Positions 16,596 through 25,458 of a stretch of DNA of 64,000 nt are shown one piece after another; position 1 is the first letter of the stretch, and each line of letters opens with the position of its first letter. Origin of the DNA: Bacteroidales bacterium UBA2287. Lineage in GTDB: Bacteria; Bacteroidota; Bacteroidia; Bacteroidales; Tenuifilaceae. The stretch spans positions 1 through 64,000 of the forward strand of contig DDWL01000026.1 in NCBI GenBank assembly GCA_002345675.1. The letters are read 5' to 3'. The notes beneath the pieces are model-generated. The model was not told the origin of the DNA. It saw only the letters and a program-made list of their open reading frames with translations, and did not search any database. The translations under genes and the position numbers were made by a program.

Positions 16596-19500
16596 AATTT
16601 TGCTTATTTATTAATGGAACACTAGCAATAAATTCCGAATCGGTTCTTTCGAACTGAGGTTCGTTGAGGTTAAGAAGCATATACCTATGGGTAATATTCT
16701 TTAAACCTACACCCGTAGATGGGATGAATTTTTCTCGTTCCTGCAAATTGTTTTTAACTACCAAATTGTTCTCACTGTCGATGAATATACTAATGATAAG
16801 TGGCGATTTTTGTGACATTGCGTTATGCTTAATGGCATTTTCGATAAGAAGCTGAAGGGCTAATGGTATCACCATTAAATCCCGTTTCTTGTCGGGTATA
16901 GAAATTTTAACCTGCAGTTTGTCTTCGAATCGGATGCTTAAAAGGAATATATATGCATCTAGAAATTCCAGTTCGGTACTGAGCTTAACCAGTTCGAAGT
17001 CCTTATTCTCGAGAACGTATCGGTAAACCTTCGAGAGGTGCTCGGTGAACCGCTCGGCCAAATTGGGCTCGAGCTTAATGAGCGACGAAAGCACGTTGAG
17101 GCTATTAAACAGAAAATGGGGATTTACCTGTTGCTTCAGCATTTCGAACTGCGACTGCAAATTCTCTTTCTGCAACTTGAGCAATTGAGTATTTGCTTCG
17201 GTAAGTTGAGTAGTGCGCATTTCAATGGTTTGCTCAAGAGTATGGTTTATCTCTTCGAGTTTACTATGTGCTTTCCGAATGGTTTCTTCGGCTTTCATTC
17301 TTTCGGTTATATCCTTTGCTGTTCCAACCACTGCTGGTCGCCCATCGAATTCGGTAAGTGTTGTGGAGAGAATTACCGGCACTCTAGTAGTTCCATTTTT
17401 ATGCAAGAGGGTTGTTTCAAAGTCGGTACTAACAGGCTCGCCGTTCATACGCATTTTGTGTCGAAGGGTCACAATTTCTCTGTGTTCGGGGGGAATTGCT
17501 TTTATAAAGTCGTTCCCTTTTAGCTCGTCAACTGAGTAGCCAATTAGGTTTACTATAGCCTCGTTGAGAAACACGAATTTTTGATCTTGAACAACGTAAA
17601 GGCCCTCTTGAATGCTCTCAATTAGGCTTTTGTAGCGCCTTTGGCTTTTTTCGAGCTCGCGCTCAATGGCCTTGCGGTCGGTGAGGTCGCGCATTATTAT
17701 AAAAGTGGCCGGATTCCCTTGGTACTCAATGTGCGTAGTATTGAGCTCAAGGTTAACAATTTTGCCAGTTTTTGTAATGGCGTTGCATTCGTATATAAAC
17801 TGGGTTGTATCGCCCGCCATTCGTTTCCTGTGGTATTCCATTAGCCTTTCCTTGTCCTCCTCCACTAAGTAGTTTACAAAGGGTTTTTCAATTACCTCTT
17901 CCTCTGCATATTCCATAAGTTCGCAGAATGCTCGGTTTGCAAATCTGAACTTGCCATATTGAGTAATTATAATACCATCGTTGGCACGGTCAATAAGCAT
18001 TCGGTACTTCGCCTCGCTCTCCATTAGGGCATTCTGCATTTGCGAAATCTCGGTTACATCGCGAGCAGTTATTAACGAAGCAGGAGCATTGCTGATTTGG
18101 ATGGTGGTGGTATTAAACTCAACCATTACTCGTTCACCATTTTTTTTCAGCATTGTTGCTGTGTATCTTGCGTTTTGAATTTCACCCCGCATCCTTTTGT
18201 AATGAATCTCAACTACCCGCTCCCTATCTTCGGAAGCTATGGTTTCGGGACCAAACAAAGTGTACATTTCCTCTATGGTGTATCCCAGCATATTGGCAAA
18301 TGCCTGATTGACAAGATGAACTTTACCAGCCTGGGTTATAATTATGCCATCGAGCGACTTTTCGATAAGAGTACGATACTTGGCCTCGCTTTCTTTAAGA
18401 GCATTCTGAATTTGGGTGAACTCGGTAATGTCGCGAAGCGTAATGAGCGAAGCTGGTTTATTATTAATTGTAATTGAGGTTGAATTGAAATCGAGTATTA
18501 CTCTGCCTCCCGTTTTTGTTAACAACGATGCCGTGTAGCGCATATTTTCAATTTCGCCTCTCATTCTCTTGTTATGAATATCGAGGACACGCTCCCTATC
18601 TTCAGGAGCAATTGAATTAGTGCCAAAAACCGTGTACATTTCCTCTAGTGAATATCCAAGCATATTGGCAATGGCCTGATTTGCAAGGATTACCTTCCCA
18701 TCCTGACTAATAACAATGCCATCAAGCGTCTTCTCAATCAGCGTTCTATGCTTCATCTCGCTCTCCGAAAGGCTTTGCTGCATTTTAACGAGTTCAGTAA
18801 TGTCGAACGAAACGCCTAGTATTCCTATCTGTTTGCCCTGCTGGTCGAGGTAAGGCACTACTCTGGTATCCCAGTAAATTCCATTTAACAGTACTATTTC
18901 CGCATTTACTTCTGCTTTTGTTGCCTTTCGAATAAAATTAAGAAGTTGATCGTTTCCTTTGTATACTTCAAAAGCGCTTTGCCCAATGCGTAAGCCCGAT
19001 TCCGAACCAATTCTTTTAAGCCCGCTACCCTCGTTAAATATAAAGTTACCATCAAAATCGACGCTCCAAATAATTAATGGTAGCTGATTTAAAAGAACGT
19101 GAAGCAGCACCTGCTTCTCGCGAAGTTCGGTTACGGCAGTTTCTCTTTTTTCCATTTCAACCTTTAACTGCCTATTGGTATCGGAAACCTGCTCTAGGGC
19201 TTTTTGAATGTTTTGTTTAATCAAATAATTCTCAACAGCAGCCTGGTTGTTAAAAAAGGCGGCAACAATTCCTACTACCGAAACACCCAAGAACAGAAAG
19301 TTGGCCTGTAGAATTTGACCTAAGGGAAAATGAAATTTTGATAAAATGGCAACCGAAAGGTTGAATAGAACTAGGAGCACTAAAAAGTGAACAAGAACCC
19401 TTTTGTACGAAAGGGGAATGAGCACCAACCAGCAAATAATTATAAAAAGGAAACCATAGGTGTAGCTGCTTCCAAAGTAACCTGTAAGCGAAGTTAACAT

Positions 19501-19800
19501 TGCGCAAAACAGCGTTCCTAGGTAAAACCCTGCCACTAAATGCTGACGATATGCCAACGATGAATTTCGTTTAAATGCAATAAAAAGATTAATAGCATAT
19601 GCCGCAATGGTACTAAATCTCAACATTAGTAATACTTGAATGTTGCTTCGATAAAAAAGGAAATCGAATAATACCCATAGCAATACAACCCCCGACCCTG
19701 CAATGGTAAGTGTTAGCAGGTAGGATTTTAGGTGCTTTTCGCGCTCCAAAGTAAACTCGGGATTGCTGTTATTTTTGTCGATACTTCTTAACGATAGCAT
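16576..19800 (-). CDS. LytS-type sensor histidine kinase with five PAS domains
   Basis: About 1074 aa from MLSLRSIDKN; an in-frame start 30 bases up exists. N-terminus: six hydrophobic helices (about 35-205), a coiled coil, then five PAS units. PAS2 and PAS3 are near copies of each other (RTLIEKTLDGIVISQ and RTLIEKSLDGIIITQ, each followed by ANMLGYxxEEMYTxFG), evidence of internal duplication. The C-terminus is a His_kinase/HATPase of the LytS class with NPHFLFNSLN (phospho-His) and the N-box IENAIKHN. It is at the inner membrane. Ligand unknown. Confidence 0.92.
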   Translation of the reverse strand: MLSLRSIDKNNSNPEFTLEREKHLKSYLLTLTIAGSGVVLLWVLFDFLFYRSNIQVLLMLRFSTIAAYAINLFIAFKRNSSLAYRQHLVAGFYLGTLFCAMLTSLTGYFGSSYTYGFLFIIICWLVLIPLSYKRVLVHFLVLLVLFNLSVAILSKFHFPLGQILQANFLFLGVSVVGIVAAFFNNQAAVENYLIKQNIQKALEQVSDTNRQLKVEMEKRETAVTELREKQVLLHVLLNQLPLIIWSVDFDGNFIFNEGSGLKRIGSESGLRIGQSAFEVYKGNDQLLNFIRKATKAEVNAEIVLLNGIYWDTRVVPYLDQQGKQIGILGVSFDITELVKMQQSLSESEMKHRTLIEKTLDGIVISQDGKVILANQAIANMLGYSLEEMYTVFGTNSIAPEDRERVLDIHNKRMRGEIENMRYTASLLTKTGGRVILDFNSTSITINNKPASLITLRDITEFTQIQNALKESEAKYRTLIEKSLDGIIITQAGKVHLVNQAFANMLGYTIEEMYTLFGPETIASEDRERVVEIHYKRMRGEIQNARYTATMLKKNGERVMVEFNTTTIQISNAPASLITARDVTEISQMQNALMESEAKYRMLIDRANDGIIITQYGKFRFANRAFCELMEYAEEEVIEKPFVNYLVEEDKERLMEYHRKRMAGDTTQFIYECNAITKTGKIVNLELNTTHIEYQGNPATFIIMRDLTDRKAIERELEKSQRRYKSLIESIQEGLYVVQDQKFVFLNEAIVNLIGYSVDELKGNDFIKAIPPEHREIVTLRHKMRMNGEPVSTDFETTLLHKNGTTRVPVILSTTLTEFDGRPAVVGTAKDITERMKAEETIRKAHSKLEEINHTLEQTIEMRTTQLTEANTQLLKLQKENLQSQFEMLKQQVNPHFLFNSLNVLSSLIKLEPNLAERFTEHLSKVYRYVLENKDFELVKLSTELEFLDAYIFLLSIRFEDKLQVKISIPDKKRDLMVIPLALQLLIENAIKHNAMSQKSPLIISIFIDSENNLVVKNNLQEREKFIPSTGVGLKNITHRYMLLNLNEPQFERTDSEFIASVPLINKQNYESINS

Positions 19801-19919
19801 ACTTTTCGGGTTAGATCGATTAACTACCAAAGTTAAAAAGATAACCTTTAATCCCTTGAACTTTTTAGTTGAATGACGGATTTTACGAGTTGAATGACGG
19901 ATACTAGGACTACCGTTGG

Positions 19920-22361
19920 TTAAAATGCGCCTCCTCCCTTAAAATTAATATCGTCGGCACGGCCTCGATTCTTATTATGAAAGTTGTTGAACGTGTATGA
20001 GAAATTTAGTATAAACACGGGTCCTTCAGCTTGAATAACGTACTTGTTATCGAAACTACTTCCAGATGTACTATAGTTGAATTTAATGGAATCGAAAATA
20101 TTCTGAGCCGACAGGCTTACATTGCCATTCCCTTTCAGCACCGGCTGATTGAGTGCCAAATTTGCTACGAAAAAACCTGAATTCTTACCCATAGCATCGT
20201 AGTTTGGGGCTCTGTAGTATCCAATGGCTTGTATTCGTGTTCCCCACTTCAACTGGAAATTGGAAATGACTCGGGCATCCCACGTAAAAGCTTCCTGCTT
20301 AATTTCTGTTGAGTTCACAAGGGTATTCAATTTGTAATGGTAAAGGTTGGCTCCTGTGCTAATTTGCCACCATTTTGCCAACTTAAAATCTAAACCAATT
20401 TCTTCGCCATAGGCCATCTGGTTTTTCGAATTTGCCAGCTGATGGGTCATCACTCCATTAGCGTCCATTAGTCGTAGCGACTGAAAAATGTTTGTGACAT
20501 TCCTAAAGTACGTTTGCGACGATATGGTGAAAATTGAAATGCTGCCCCTGTAATTAAATTCGTACGAGTCGGTATACTCAGGCTTTAGCTGAGGGTTTCC
20601 CATAAATACATTCTCAGGGTCGATATACTGGGGTATATCGTTAAGTAAGTAGGGAACTGGCCTGTTAATCCTACGGCTATAGCTAAGTTGCACCTGGTGC
20701 CGCTCACCAATACTTTTCGACAAGTGGAGGCTTGGGTAAAACATAAATTTCGAAAAGTTGTTGGGTACTAAAGAATTTGTAGTAGTAATGCCTCTGTCGA
20801 AGTATTCGCTGCGTAAGCCCAACTGGTAGCCAATACCCCAAAGGGTGTTCGAATAGGTTGTGTATCCAGAGTAAATGGCATTTTTATATCTCAGGTTGTA
20901 AGTATAAAGAGGGTTCTGAATCCATTCATCGGTGCTAACCAAGTAGTTTTGAAATATATAATCCTCAAACCTCTTTTCGAACCGGTACTGCACTCCTGCT
21001 TCAAAAGTTCCCTTTGCAATTGGTAATTTATAGTCGATATTAATGCGGTAATTAAAATTAAAGTCGGATTTTTGATTTCTTAATTTTGAAGCCACCCCAA
21101 TTTCATTGTAACTTTCGTTGGTAATAAGCTCGTTCATCTTGTTATCGTCGTCACCATCCCAACTGAAGTAGACTCCAGAAATTGAAAGGCTATGGTTTTC
21201 TGCAAATTTTTGTGTGAAGTCGGCATTGGCGCCATAAACCAAACCGGCTATGTCGGTAAAGTTGTTGGACTTGCTGTAATCATCGCCCACATTGGTTAAG
21301 TTGCGTTTATATATAGTACCAATCGTTCCCCTGTCGTAACTCTGTTGGCTCACATTCCCCGACACCGATACCGAATTGTTATCGTTCAAGTCAATATCTG
21401 TTCCTGCTTTATAGTTAACATTGTAATTTAAAAACGACTGATTAGCAAATTTTACAAAATGAACAGAATCGCTATAAACCTTTGCAACGCTATTAATATT
21501 GAGATTACTGCCATATAAGTTATCGGTATAATCCACGCCTCCAAACAAGTTGAACCTACCCGCCCTATAGTTAACCAGGGCATTTCCATTTCGCTTGTGC
21601 AAATTGCCAGCTCCAAGGTTTATGTTTCCGCTCAACCCCTGTAGTTTATCCTTTTGCATTATAATATTAATAATTCCAGCTTGCCCGTCGGCCTCGTATT
21701 TAGCCGAAGGATTGGTTATTACTTCAATTTGCTTTATAGCCGATGCTGGTATTTGCTTTAGGGCATCGCTACCTTTTATCGATGAGGGTTTCCCGTCGAT
21801 TAGTACAATAAAATCGGAACTGCCACGAAGCGTCACATTTCCTTGAGGATCTACTTGCACCGATGGTGTATTTTCTAGCACGCTGGCGGCAGTTCCACCC
21901 TTGGCGCTAATATCCTTTTCAACATTTACAACCCGCTTATCAATCTTGTACTCCACCCTCGACCGCTCAGCAGTTACAACTACCTCGTCGAGGTTAACAT
22001 TCGACTCGCGAATAAATATTTCGCCCAAATTAACCTCCTTGTTACCTTTTCCTAAGGTAAAAATTGGCGACTGGCTTTTTTCAAAGCCAATAAAGTTTAC
22101 TTGAACGTAATACGAACCTGGTTTTAAGTCCTTTAAGCTAAATACTCCCTCCGTATTAGTAACTGTACCTGTTACCAAGCTGGAGTCGATGGTGCTATAT
22201 ACTGCAATACTGGCATACTCAATGGGCGTCTTCGAGGTAGCATCAACAACTTGCCCAGTTACAATTCCGCTAATTTCGGCAACCTCAGCCGAAACTACAG
22301 TATTGAAGAAAAAAACTGCAAATGCAATCGTTAGTAGAGTTTTTAAAAGATTTGCCTTCAT
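19920..22361 (-). CDS. TonB-dependent-receptor-like outer-membrane protein (OMP_b-brl type)
   Basis: 813 aa from MKANLLKTLLTIAFAVFFF, a signal peptide that fixes the start (the open frame extends to 22427). After it come a CarboxypepD_reg-like beta-sandwich (ISGIVTGQVVDATSKTPIEYAS to about residue 110), a plug domain (LDEVVVTAERS ... SVQVDPQGNVTLRGSSDFIVLIDGKPS) and a C-terminal beta barrel. This is the Bacteroidota 'outer membrane beta-barrel family protein' layout. No SusD partner is nearby, and no substrate can be named. Confidence 0.9.
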   Translation of the reverse strand: MKANLLKTLLTIAFAVFFFNTVVSAEVAEISGIVTGQVVDATSKTPIEYASIAVYSTIDSSLVTGTVTNTEGVFSLKDLKPGSYYVQVNFIGFEKSQSPIFTLGKGNKEVNLGEIFIRESNVNLDEVVVTAERSRVEYKIDKRVVNVEKDISAKGGTAASVLENTPSVQVDPQGNVTLRGSSDFIVLIDGKPSSIKGSDALKQIPASAIKQIEVITNPSAKYEADGQAGIINIIMQKDKLQGLSGNINLGAGNLHKRNGNALVNYRAGRFNLFGGVDYTDNLYGSNLNINSVAKVYSDSVHFVKFANQSFLNYNVNYKAGTDIDLNDNNSVSVSGNVSQQSYDRGTIGTIYKRNLTNVGDDYSKSNNFTDIAGLVYGANADFTQKFAENHSLSISGVYFSWDGDDDNKMNELITNESYNEIGVASKLRNQKSDFNFNYRINIDYKLPIAKGTFEAGVQYRFEKRFEDYIFQNYLVSTDEWIQNPLYTYNLRYKNAIYSGYTTYSNTLWGIGYQLGLRSEYFDRGITTTNSLVPNNFSKFMFYPSLHLSKSIGERHQVQLSYSRRINRPVPYLLNDIPQYIDPENVFMGNPQLKPEYTDSYEFNYRGSISIFTISSQTYFRNVTNIFQSLRLMDANGVMTHQLANSKNQMAYGEEIGLDFKLAKWWQISTGANLYHYKLNTLVNSTEIKQEAFTWDARVISNFQLKWGTRIQAIGYYRAPNYDAMGKNSGFFVANLALNQPVLKGNGNVSLSAQNIFDSIKFNYSTSGSSFDNKYVIQAEGPVFILNFSYTFNNFHNKNRGRADDINFKGGGAF

Positions 22362-22570
22362 AATAATCTTATTTTTTGAATTACGATTCCGTAAATGAAA
22401 TTTCGATGTAAACCTATACCCTGACAATTCAGTTAAAAAATTATTGTAGGCGAATGACCAAAATTGTAACTTGAGGGGATAAAAATTGGCTGTGAATTTT
22501 TATTTAGAAAAGGTAATGAGGTTATGTGTTTCACTATTAAATGCTTGATGTATTTTTTCCTAATCATTAA

Positions 22571-22769
22571 GAAACTGTTTAAGTTTTTAATTGTAAAAAT
22601 TAGTATAGTAATAGCCACGGGCTTAAGCCCGTGGATTAAAATAAAAAAATAGCCTTGGCTTTAGCCAAAACAAATAATTGAATTTGGGGCTAAAGCCCAA
22701 TATTTCTCAAACTGTATTCCACGGGCTGAAGCCCGTGGCTAATAAAAAAAACAAAACTTAAACAGTTTC
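22571..22769. repeat. MITE-like element with 17-bp terminal repeats (copy 1)
   Basis: The 507-base gap 22362-22868 has no gene. It holds a 199-bp element with perfect 17-bp terminal inverted repeats, GAAACTGTTTAAGTTTT (22571-22587) and its complement (22753-22769). Inside are four palindromes: CCACGGGCTTAAGCCCGTGG (22615-22634), TTGGCTTTAGCCAA (22655-22668), TTGGGGCTAAAGCCCAA (22684-22700) and CCACGGGCTGAAGCCCGTGG (22719-22738). A second copy lies downstream of the peroxiredoxin gene. Confidence 0.85.
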
Positions 22770-22868
22770 TAATCATATTGAATTAATGTTTCAATCTATT
22801 TTCTTGACTTCGCTAAACAAATTCACTAACTTGTTGTTTTTACTAAATAAGAATAATTCCCATTTAAG

Positions 22869-23306
22869 ATGAATTACTCCGATATTGCAAAGTTGCTCAC
22901 CGAAAATGAGCTTAAGGTTACCCCGCAACGAGTTGCAGTAATCGATGCGCTTTTTGCACTTAAAAATCATCCCACAGCCGATGCCGTTAAGGAGTTTGTA
23001 CGAAAAAACCACCCAAACCTTGCCTTGGGAACGGTGTACAACACACTCGAAACATTTTGTGAAAAGGGAATAGTTCGAAAGGTTAAAACCGATAGGGATT
23101 TTATGCGGTACGACATTATTACCCAAAATCATCACCATTTGTACTGTGGACAATGCGACCGAATTGAGGATTTTTTTGATGAGGAACTCGACGAAATTCT
23201 GCTCAACTACTTTTCGAAAAAACCAATTCCTGGCTGGGACATAAAAAACATAAAACTCCAAATTGACGGAAACTATACGAATCACAAACCTCCAAAAAAC
23301 GAATAA
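22869..23306 (+). CDS. Fur-family regulator, PerR-like
   Basis: 145 aa. Fur winged helix (LKVTPQRVAVIDALF ... NLALGTVYNTLETFCEKGIVRKV) then a dimerisation domain with RYDIITQNHHHLYCGQC, the histidine-rich metal site and one CxxC. The second CxxC that completes the structural zinc site in most PerR proteins is absent; the C-terminus is YTNHKPPKNE. Adjacent DPSL and peroxiredoxin genes in the same direction, two bases and then 34 bases apart, strongly suggest a peroxide-sensing repressor of its own operon. The exact metal is not predictable. No canonical PerR box was found by eye. Confidence 0.88.
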   Translation: MNYSDIAKLLTENELKVTPQRVAVIDALFALKNHPTADAVKEFVRKNHPNLALGTVYNTLETFCEKGIVRKVKTDRDFMRYDIITQNHHHLYCGQCDRIEDFFDEELDEILLNYFSKKPIPGWDIKNIKLQIDGNYTNHKPPKNE

Positions 23307-23308
23307 CT

Positions 23309-23821
23309 ATGGGACGAGAAGCAAAGAAAATTTCAACGGTTGACGTTGACAAATTATTGACAATGCTCAATTCGGCTTTGGCCGAAGAGTGGCTTGCCTA
23401 CTACCAGTACTGGATTGGTGCAAGGGTTATGGAAGGCCCTATGCGCAGCGAAGTTGAACCCGAGCTGTTGCTACACGCAACACAGGAACTAAATCACGCG
23501 GTTTTGGTTACCAATCGTATTATTCAACTTGGTGGCACTCCAATTCTTCACCCACAGGATTGGTTTAAGCACGCAGGTTGCGACTACGATGCCCCTGTTG
23601 ACCCTTACATTGAGGTAATTCTGGAGCAAAACCTTAAAGGCGAACGTTGCGCCATAAAGCGCTACAACGACATAGCAACCTTTACTGCTGGTAAAGACCA
23701 TATGACCCACCAAATGGCTACCCAAATTTTGGCCGAAGAGTTAGAACACGAAAACGACATTGAGGACTGGATTAACGACTTAGTTAGGATGAAGGAAGAG
23801 TTTAAAAAATTAAGAATGTAG
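23309..23821 (+). CDS. DPS-like (DPSL) thioferritin
   Basis: 170 aa four-helix ferritin-like protein. Di-iron ligands fit E26/E27 (LAEEWLAYYQY), E60 and H63 (ATQELNHA), E112 (NLKGERCAIKRYND) and E144/H147 (EELEHEND). Two cysteines, C91 (HAGCDYDAP) and C114 (GERCAIK), fit the adjacent Cys pair that marks the DPSL 'thioferritins' known from archaea and Bacteroides. These store iron and consume peroxide, forming dodecameric cages around DNA or free in the cytoplasm. Position after the Fur-type gene supports a peroxide-response role. Confidence 0.88.
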   Translation: MGREAKKISTVDVDKLLTMLNSALAEEWLAYYQYWIGARVMEGPMRSEVEPELLLHATQELNHAVLVTNRIIQLGGTPILHPQDWFKHAGCDYDAPVDPYIEVILEQNLKGERCAIKRYNDIATFTAGKDHMTHQMATQILAEELEHENDIEDWINDLVRMKEEFKKLRM

Positions 23822-23855
23822 AAATATATGTTTAACTAAATAAAAATCAAGTAAA

Positions 23856-24566
23856 ATGGATGAGAATCAAGTTTATGCAATGCCACGTATTGGCGACAAG
23901 GCTCCCGAATTTAAAGCAGTTACAACGCAGGGCGAAATTAACTTTCCGGGCGATTACATGGGTAGCTGGGTAATTCTGTTTAGCCACCCAGCCGACTTTA
24001 CCCCTGTTTGCACCTCGGAATTTATGACTTTTGCCAGCATGGAAAAGCAGTTTAACGAGGCCAATTGTAAACTGGTAGGCCTTTCGGTCGATGGGCTATA
24101 CAGTCACATTGCCTGGCTGCGCACAATTAAGGAAAAAATTGAGTACAAGGGAATGAAGAACGTTGAGGTAACCTTTCCGCTTATTGAGGACATTACCATG
24201 GAGGTTGCCAAAAAGTACGGTATGATGATGCCTGGCGAAAGCAACACCAAAGCCGTTCGCGCAGTGTTTGTGATCGATCCCCATGGAGTTATTCGCACTA
24301 TTATTTACTACCCTTTAAGCCTTGGACGCAACTTCGACGAGCTGTACAGGGTAGTTTTGGCTCTTCAAACTGCCGACGAGTTTAAGGTTGCCACTCCAGC
24401 CGACTGGCGTCCGGGCGACGATGTTATTGTTCCAACTGCTGGTTCGTGCGGTGTTGCCAAGGAGCGCATGGAGACCAAGGACGAAAGCGTAAAATGCCAC
24501 GATTGGTTCTTCTGCACCAAAAAACTGCATAAGGATACTGTGCTAAATGCGATTTTAAAAAAGTAG
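23856..24566 (+). CDS. Peroxiredoxin (Prx6 type with extra C-terminal cysteines)
   Basis: 236 aa. The peroxidatic Cys C52 lies in TPVCTSEF. Later motifs ADWRPGDDVIVP and the C-terminal region with C198, C214 and C220 (KCHDWFFCTKK) resemble the archaeal-type Prx6 group, where a C-terminal Cys pair takes part in the redox cycle. Cytoplasmic detoxification of hydrogen and organic peroxides. Third gene of the unit with the Fur-family regulator and DPSL. A terminator follows. Confidence 0.92.
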   Translation: MDENQVYAMPRIGDKAPEFKAVTTQGEINFPGDYMGSWVILFSHPADFTPVCTSEFMTFASMEKQFNEANCKLVGLSVDGLYSHIAWLRTIKEKIEYKGMKNVEVTFPLIEDITMEVAKKYGMMMPGESNTKAVRAVFVIDPHGVIRTIIYYPLSLGRNFDELYRVVLALQTADEFKVATPADWRPGDDVIVPTAGSCGVAKERMETKDESVKCHDWFFCTKKLHKDTVLNAILKK

Positions 24567-24590
24567 AAAAGGAAAGTATATTCACCACAT

Positions 24591-24628
24591 AAGGCACAGT
24601 AGGGCGCATTGTTCTACTGTGCCTTTTT
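24591..24628 (+). terminator. Rho-independent terminator of the peroxide operon
   Basis: Perfect 12-bp stem AAGGCACAGTAG/CTACTGTGCCTT with an 11-base loop, followed by TTT. It lies 25 bases after the peroxiredoxin stop. Confidence 0.9.
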
Positions 24629-24644
24629 CGATAATTTATTCATG

Positions 24645-24860
24645 AGAAATACTCTGTTAATTGCCACGGGCTTAAGCCCGTGGGTCAATATAAAAGAAGA
24701 ATGCTTGGCTTCAGCCCAATAAGTAACTAATTTGTTTGGCTAAAGCCATTGTTTGCACCTTCTCTCTTCCACGGGCTAACCCCGATTCCCGATAACTATC
24801 GGGATATCGGGGCGTGGGCAATTGAAAAACCAAACTATTATTCAAAACTTAAACAGTCTC
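24645..24860. repeat. MITE-like element copy 2, interrupted by another palindrome
   Basis: Second copy of the 22571-22769 element: CCACGGGCTTAAGCCCGTGG at 24664-24683, a TTGGCTAAAGCCA palindrome, and the right terminal repeat at 24844-24857. The left end is degenerate. The right-hand CCACGGGCT palindrome is split by a nested palindrome of a different family (24780-24812: outer CCCCGAT/ATCGGGG, inner CCCGATA-AC-TATCGGG). The rest of the gap up to 25082 is AT-rich, with a small hairpin at 25002-25028. Confidence 0.8.
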
Positions 24861-25001
24861 TTTGTTAAAGATGAACAATCTCATTTAATCTTTACTTTCT
24901 ATAAACAACTAAAAGTCGATGTTTAAAAGTCAGTTAGTTTACCTTCACCCTCATTAGTTGCATATTTGTCTATTATCGAGTACTTTTGGTGAATGAATTG
25001 A

Positions 25002-25028
25002 CGATTGCAAAATAGCGTTTTACAATCG
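25002..25028. repeat. Hairpin upstream of the nucleotidyltransferase gene
   Basis: Arms CGATTGCAAAA (25002-25012) and TTTTACAATCG (25018-25028) pair with one mismatch around TAGCG. It lies 54 bases before the start codon of the MNT-like gene and could be an operator or an unrelated repeat. Confidence 0.5.
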
Positions 25029-25082
25029 ATGCACACCCGAGTTTACAGCGTATTGGATTGAAAAAATAAAAACCATAGCACA

Positions 25083-25394
25083 ATGGATAAAAACGGAGCA
25101 CTTGAAATAGCATCCCGCTATGTTAACTATTTAATAAGTACTAAAAACATTGCTATAAAAAAAGCATTCCTTTTTGGCTCGTACGCAAAAGGTACTCAAA
25201 ACCAAAATAGCGATATTGACATTGCCATTGTATTGCCAAATCAGTACGATACTTTTGAAATGCAAATTCAACTTATGCTTTTTGCGCGCAATTTTTCTTT
25301 AGACATTGAACCACATCCAATAAAAGAGGAAGATTTTTCGAAGTCGAATCCTATGGCGTCAGAAATAATTAAAACAGGAATTGGGATTTGCTAA
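25083..25394 (+). CDS. Minimal nucleotidyltransferase (MNT) domain protein
   Basis: 103 aa with the polymerase-beta fold signature LFGSYAKGTQNQNSDIDIAIVLP (GSxAxG with the DxD pair) and the trailing DIEPHPIKEEDFSKSNPMASEI, frequent in this family. Such proteins often pair with a HEPN toxin as MntA-HepT antitoxins, which AMPylate the HEPN protein. No HEPN gene adjoins it here, so it may be solitary or an orphan. Confidence 0.8.
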   Translation: MDKNGALEIASRYVNYLISTKNIAIKKAFLFGSYAKGTQNQNSDIDIAIVLPNQYDTFEMQIQLMLFARNFSLDIEPHPIKEEDFSKSNPMASEIIKTGIGIC

Positions 25395-25458
25395 AAAAGT
25401 GACATAAAAGTCAAGATTGCTAAGGAAATCGAACTGATTATAGTTTCCTGCTGTTTTT

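Noticed and set aside
17038..17523. Open frame of 161 codons on the plus strand
   Set aside because: Lies wholly inside the PAS-kinase gene in the opposite direction; a codon-bias shadow.
22791..23285. Open frame of 164 codons on the minus strand opposite the Fur-family gene
   Set aside because: Antisense shadow of a well-supported Fur-type gene; the encoded peptide has no recognisable features.
22571..24860. CRISPR array
   Set aside because: Repeats here are palindromic units with variable spacing in two copies only, and no cas gene is present.
25395..25458. Terminator between the MNT gene and the LuxR regulator
   Set aside because: A possible GGAAA/TTTCC stem is short and asymmetric; too weak to call.
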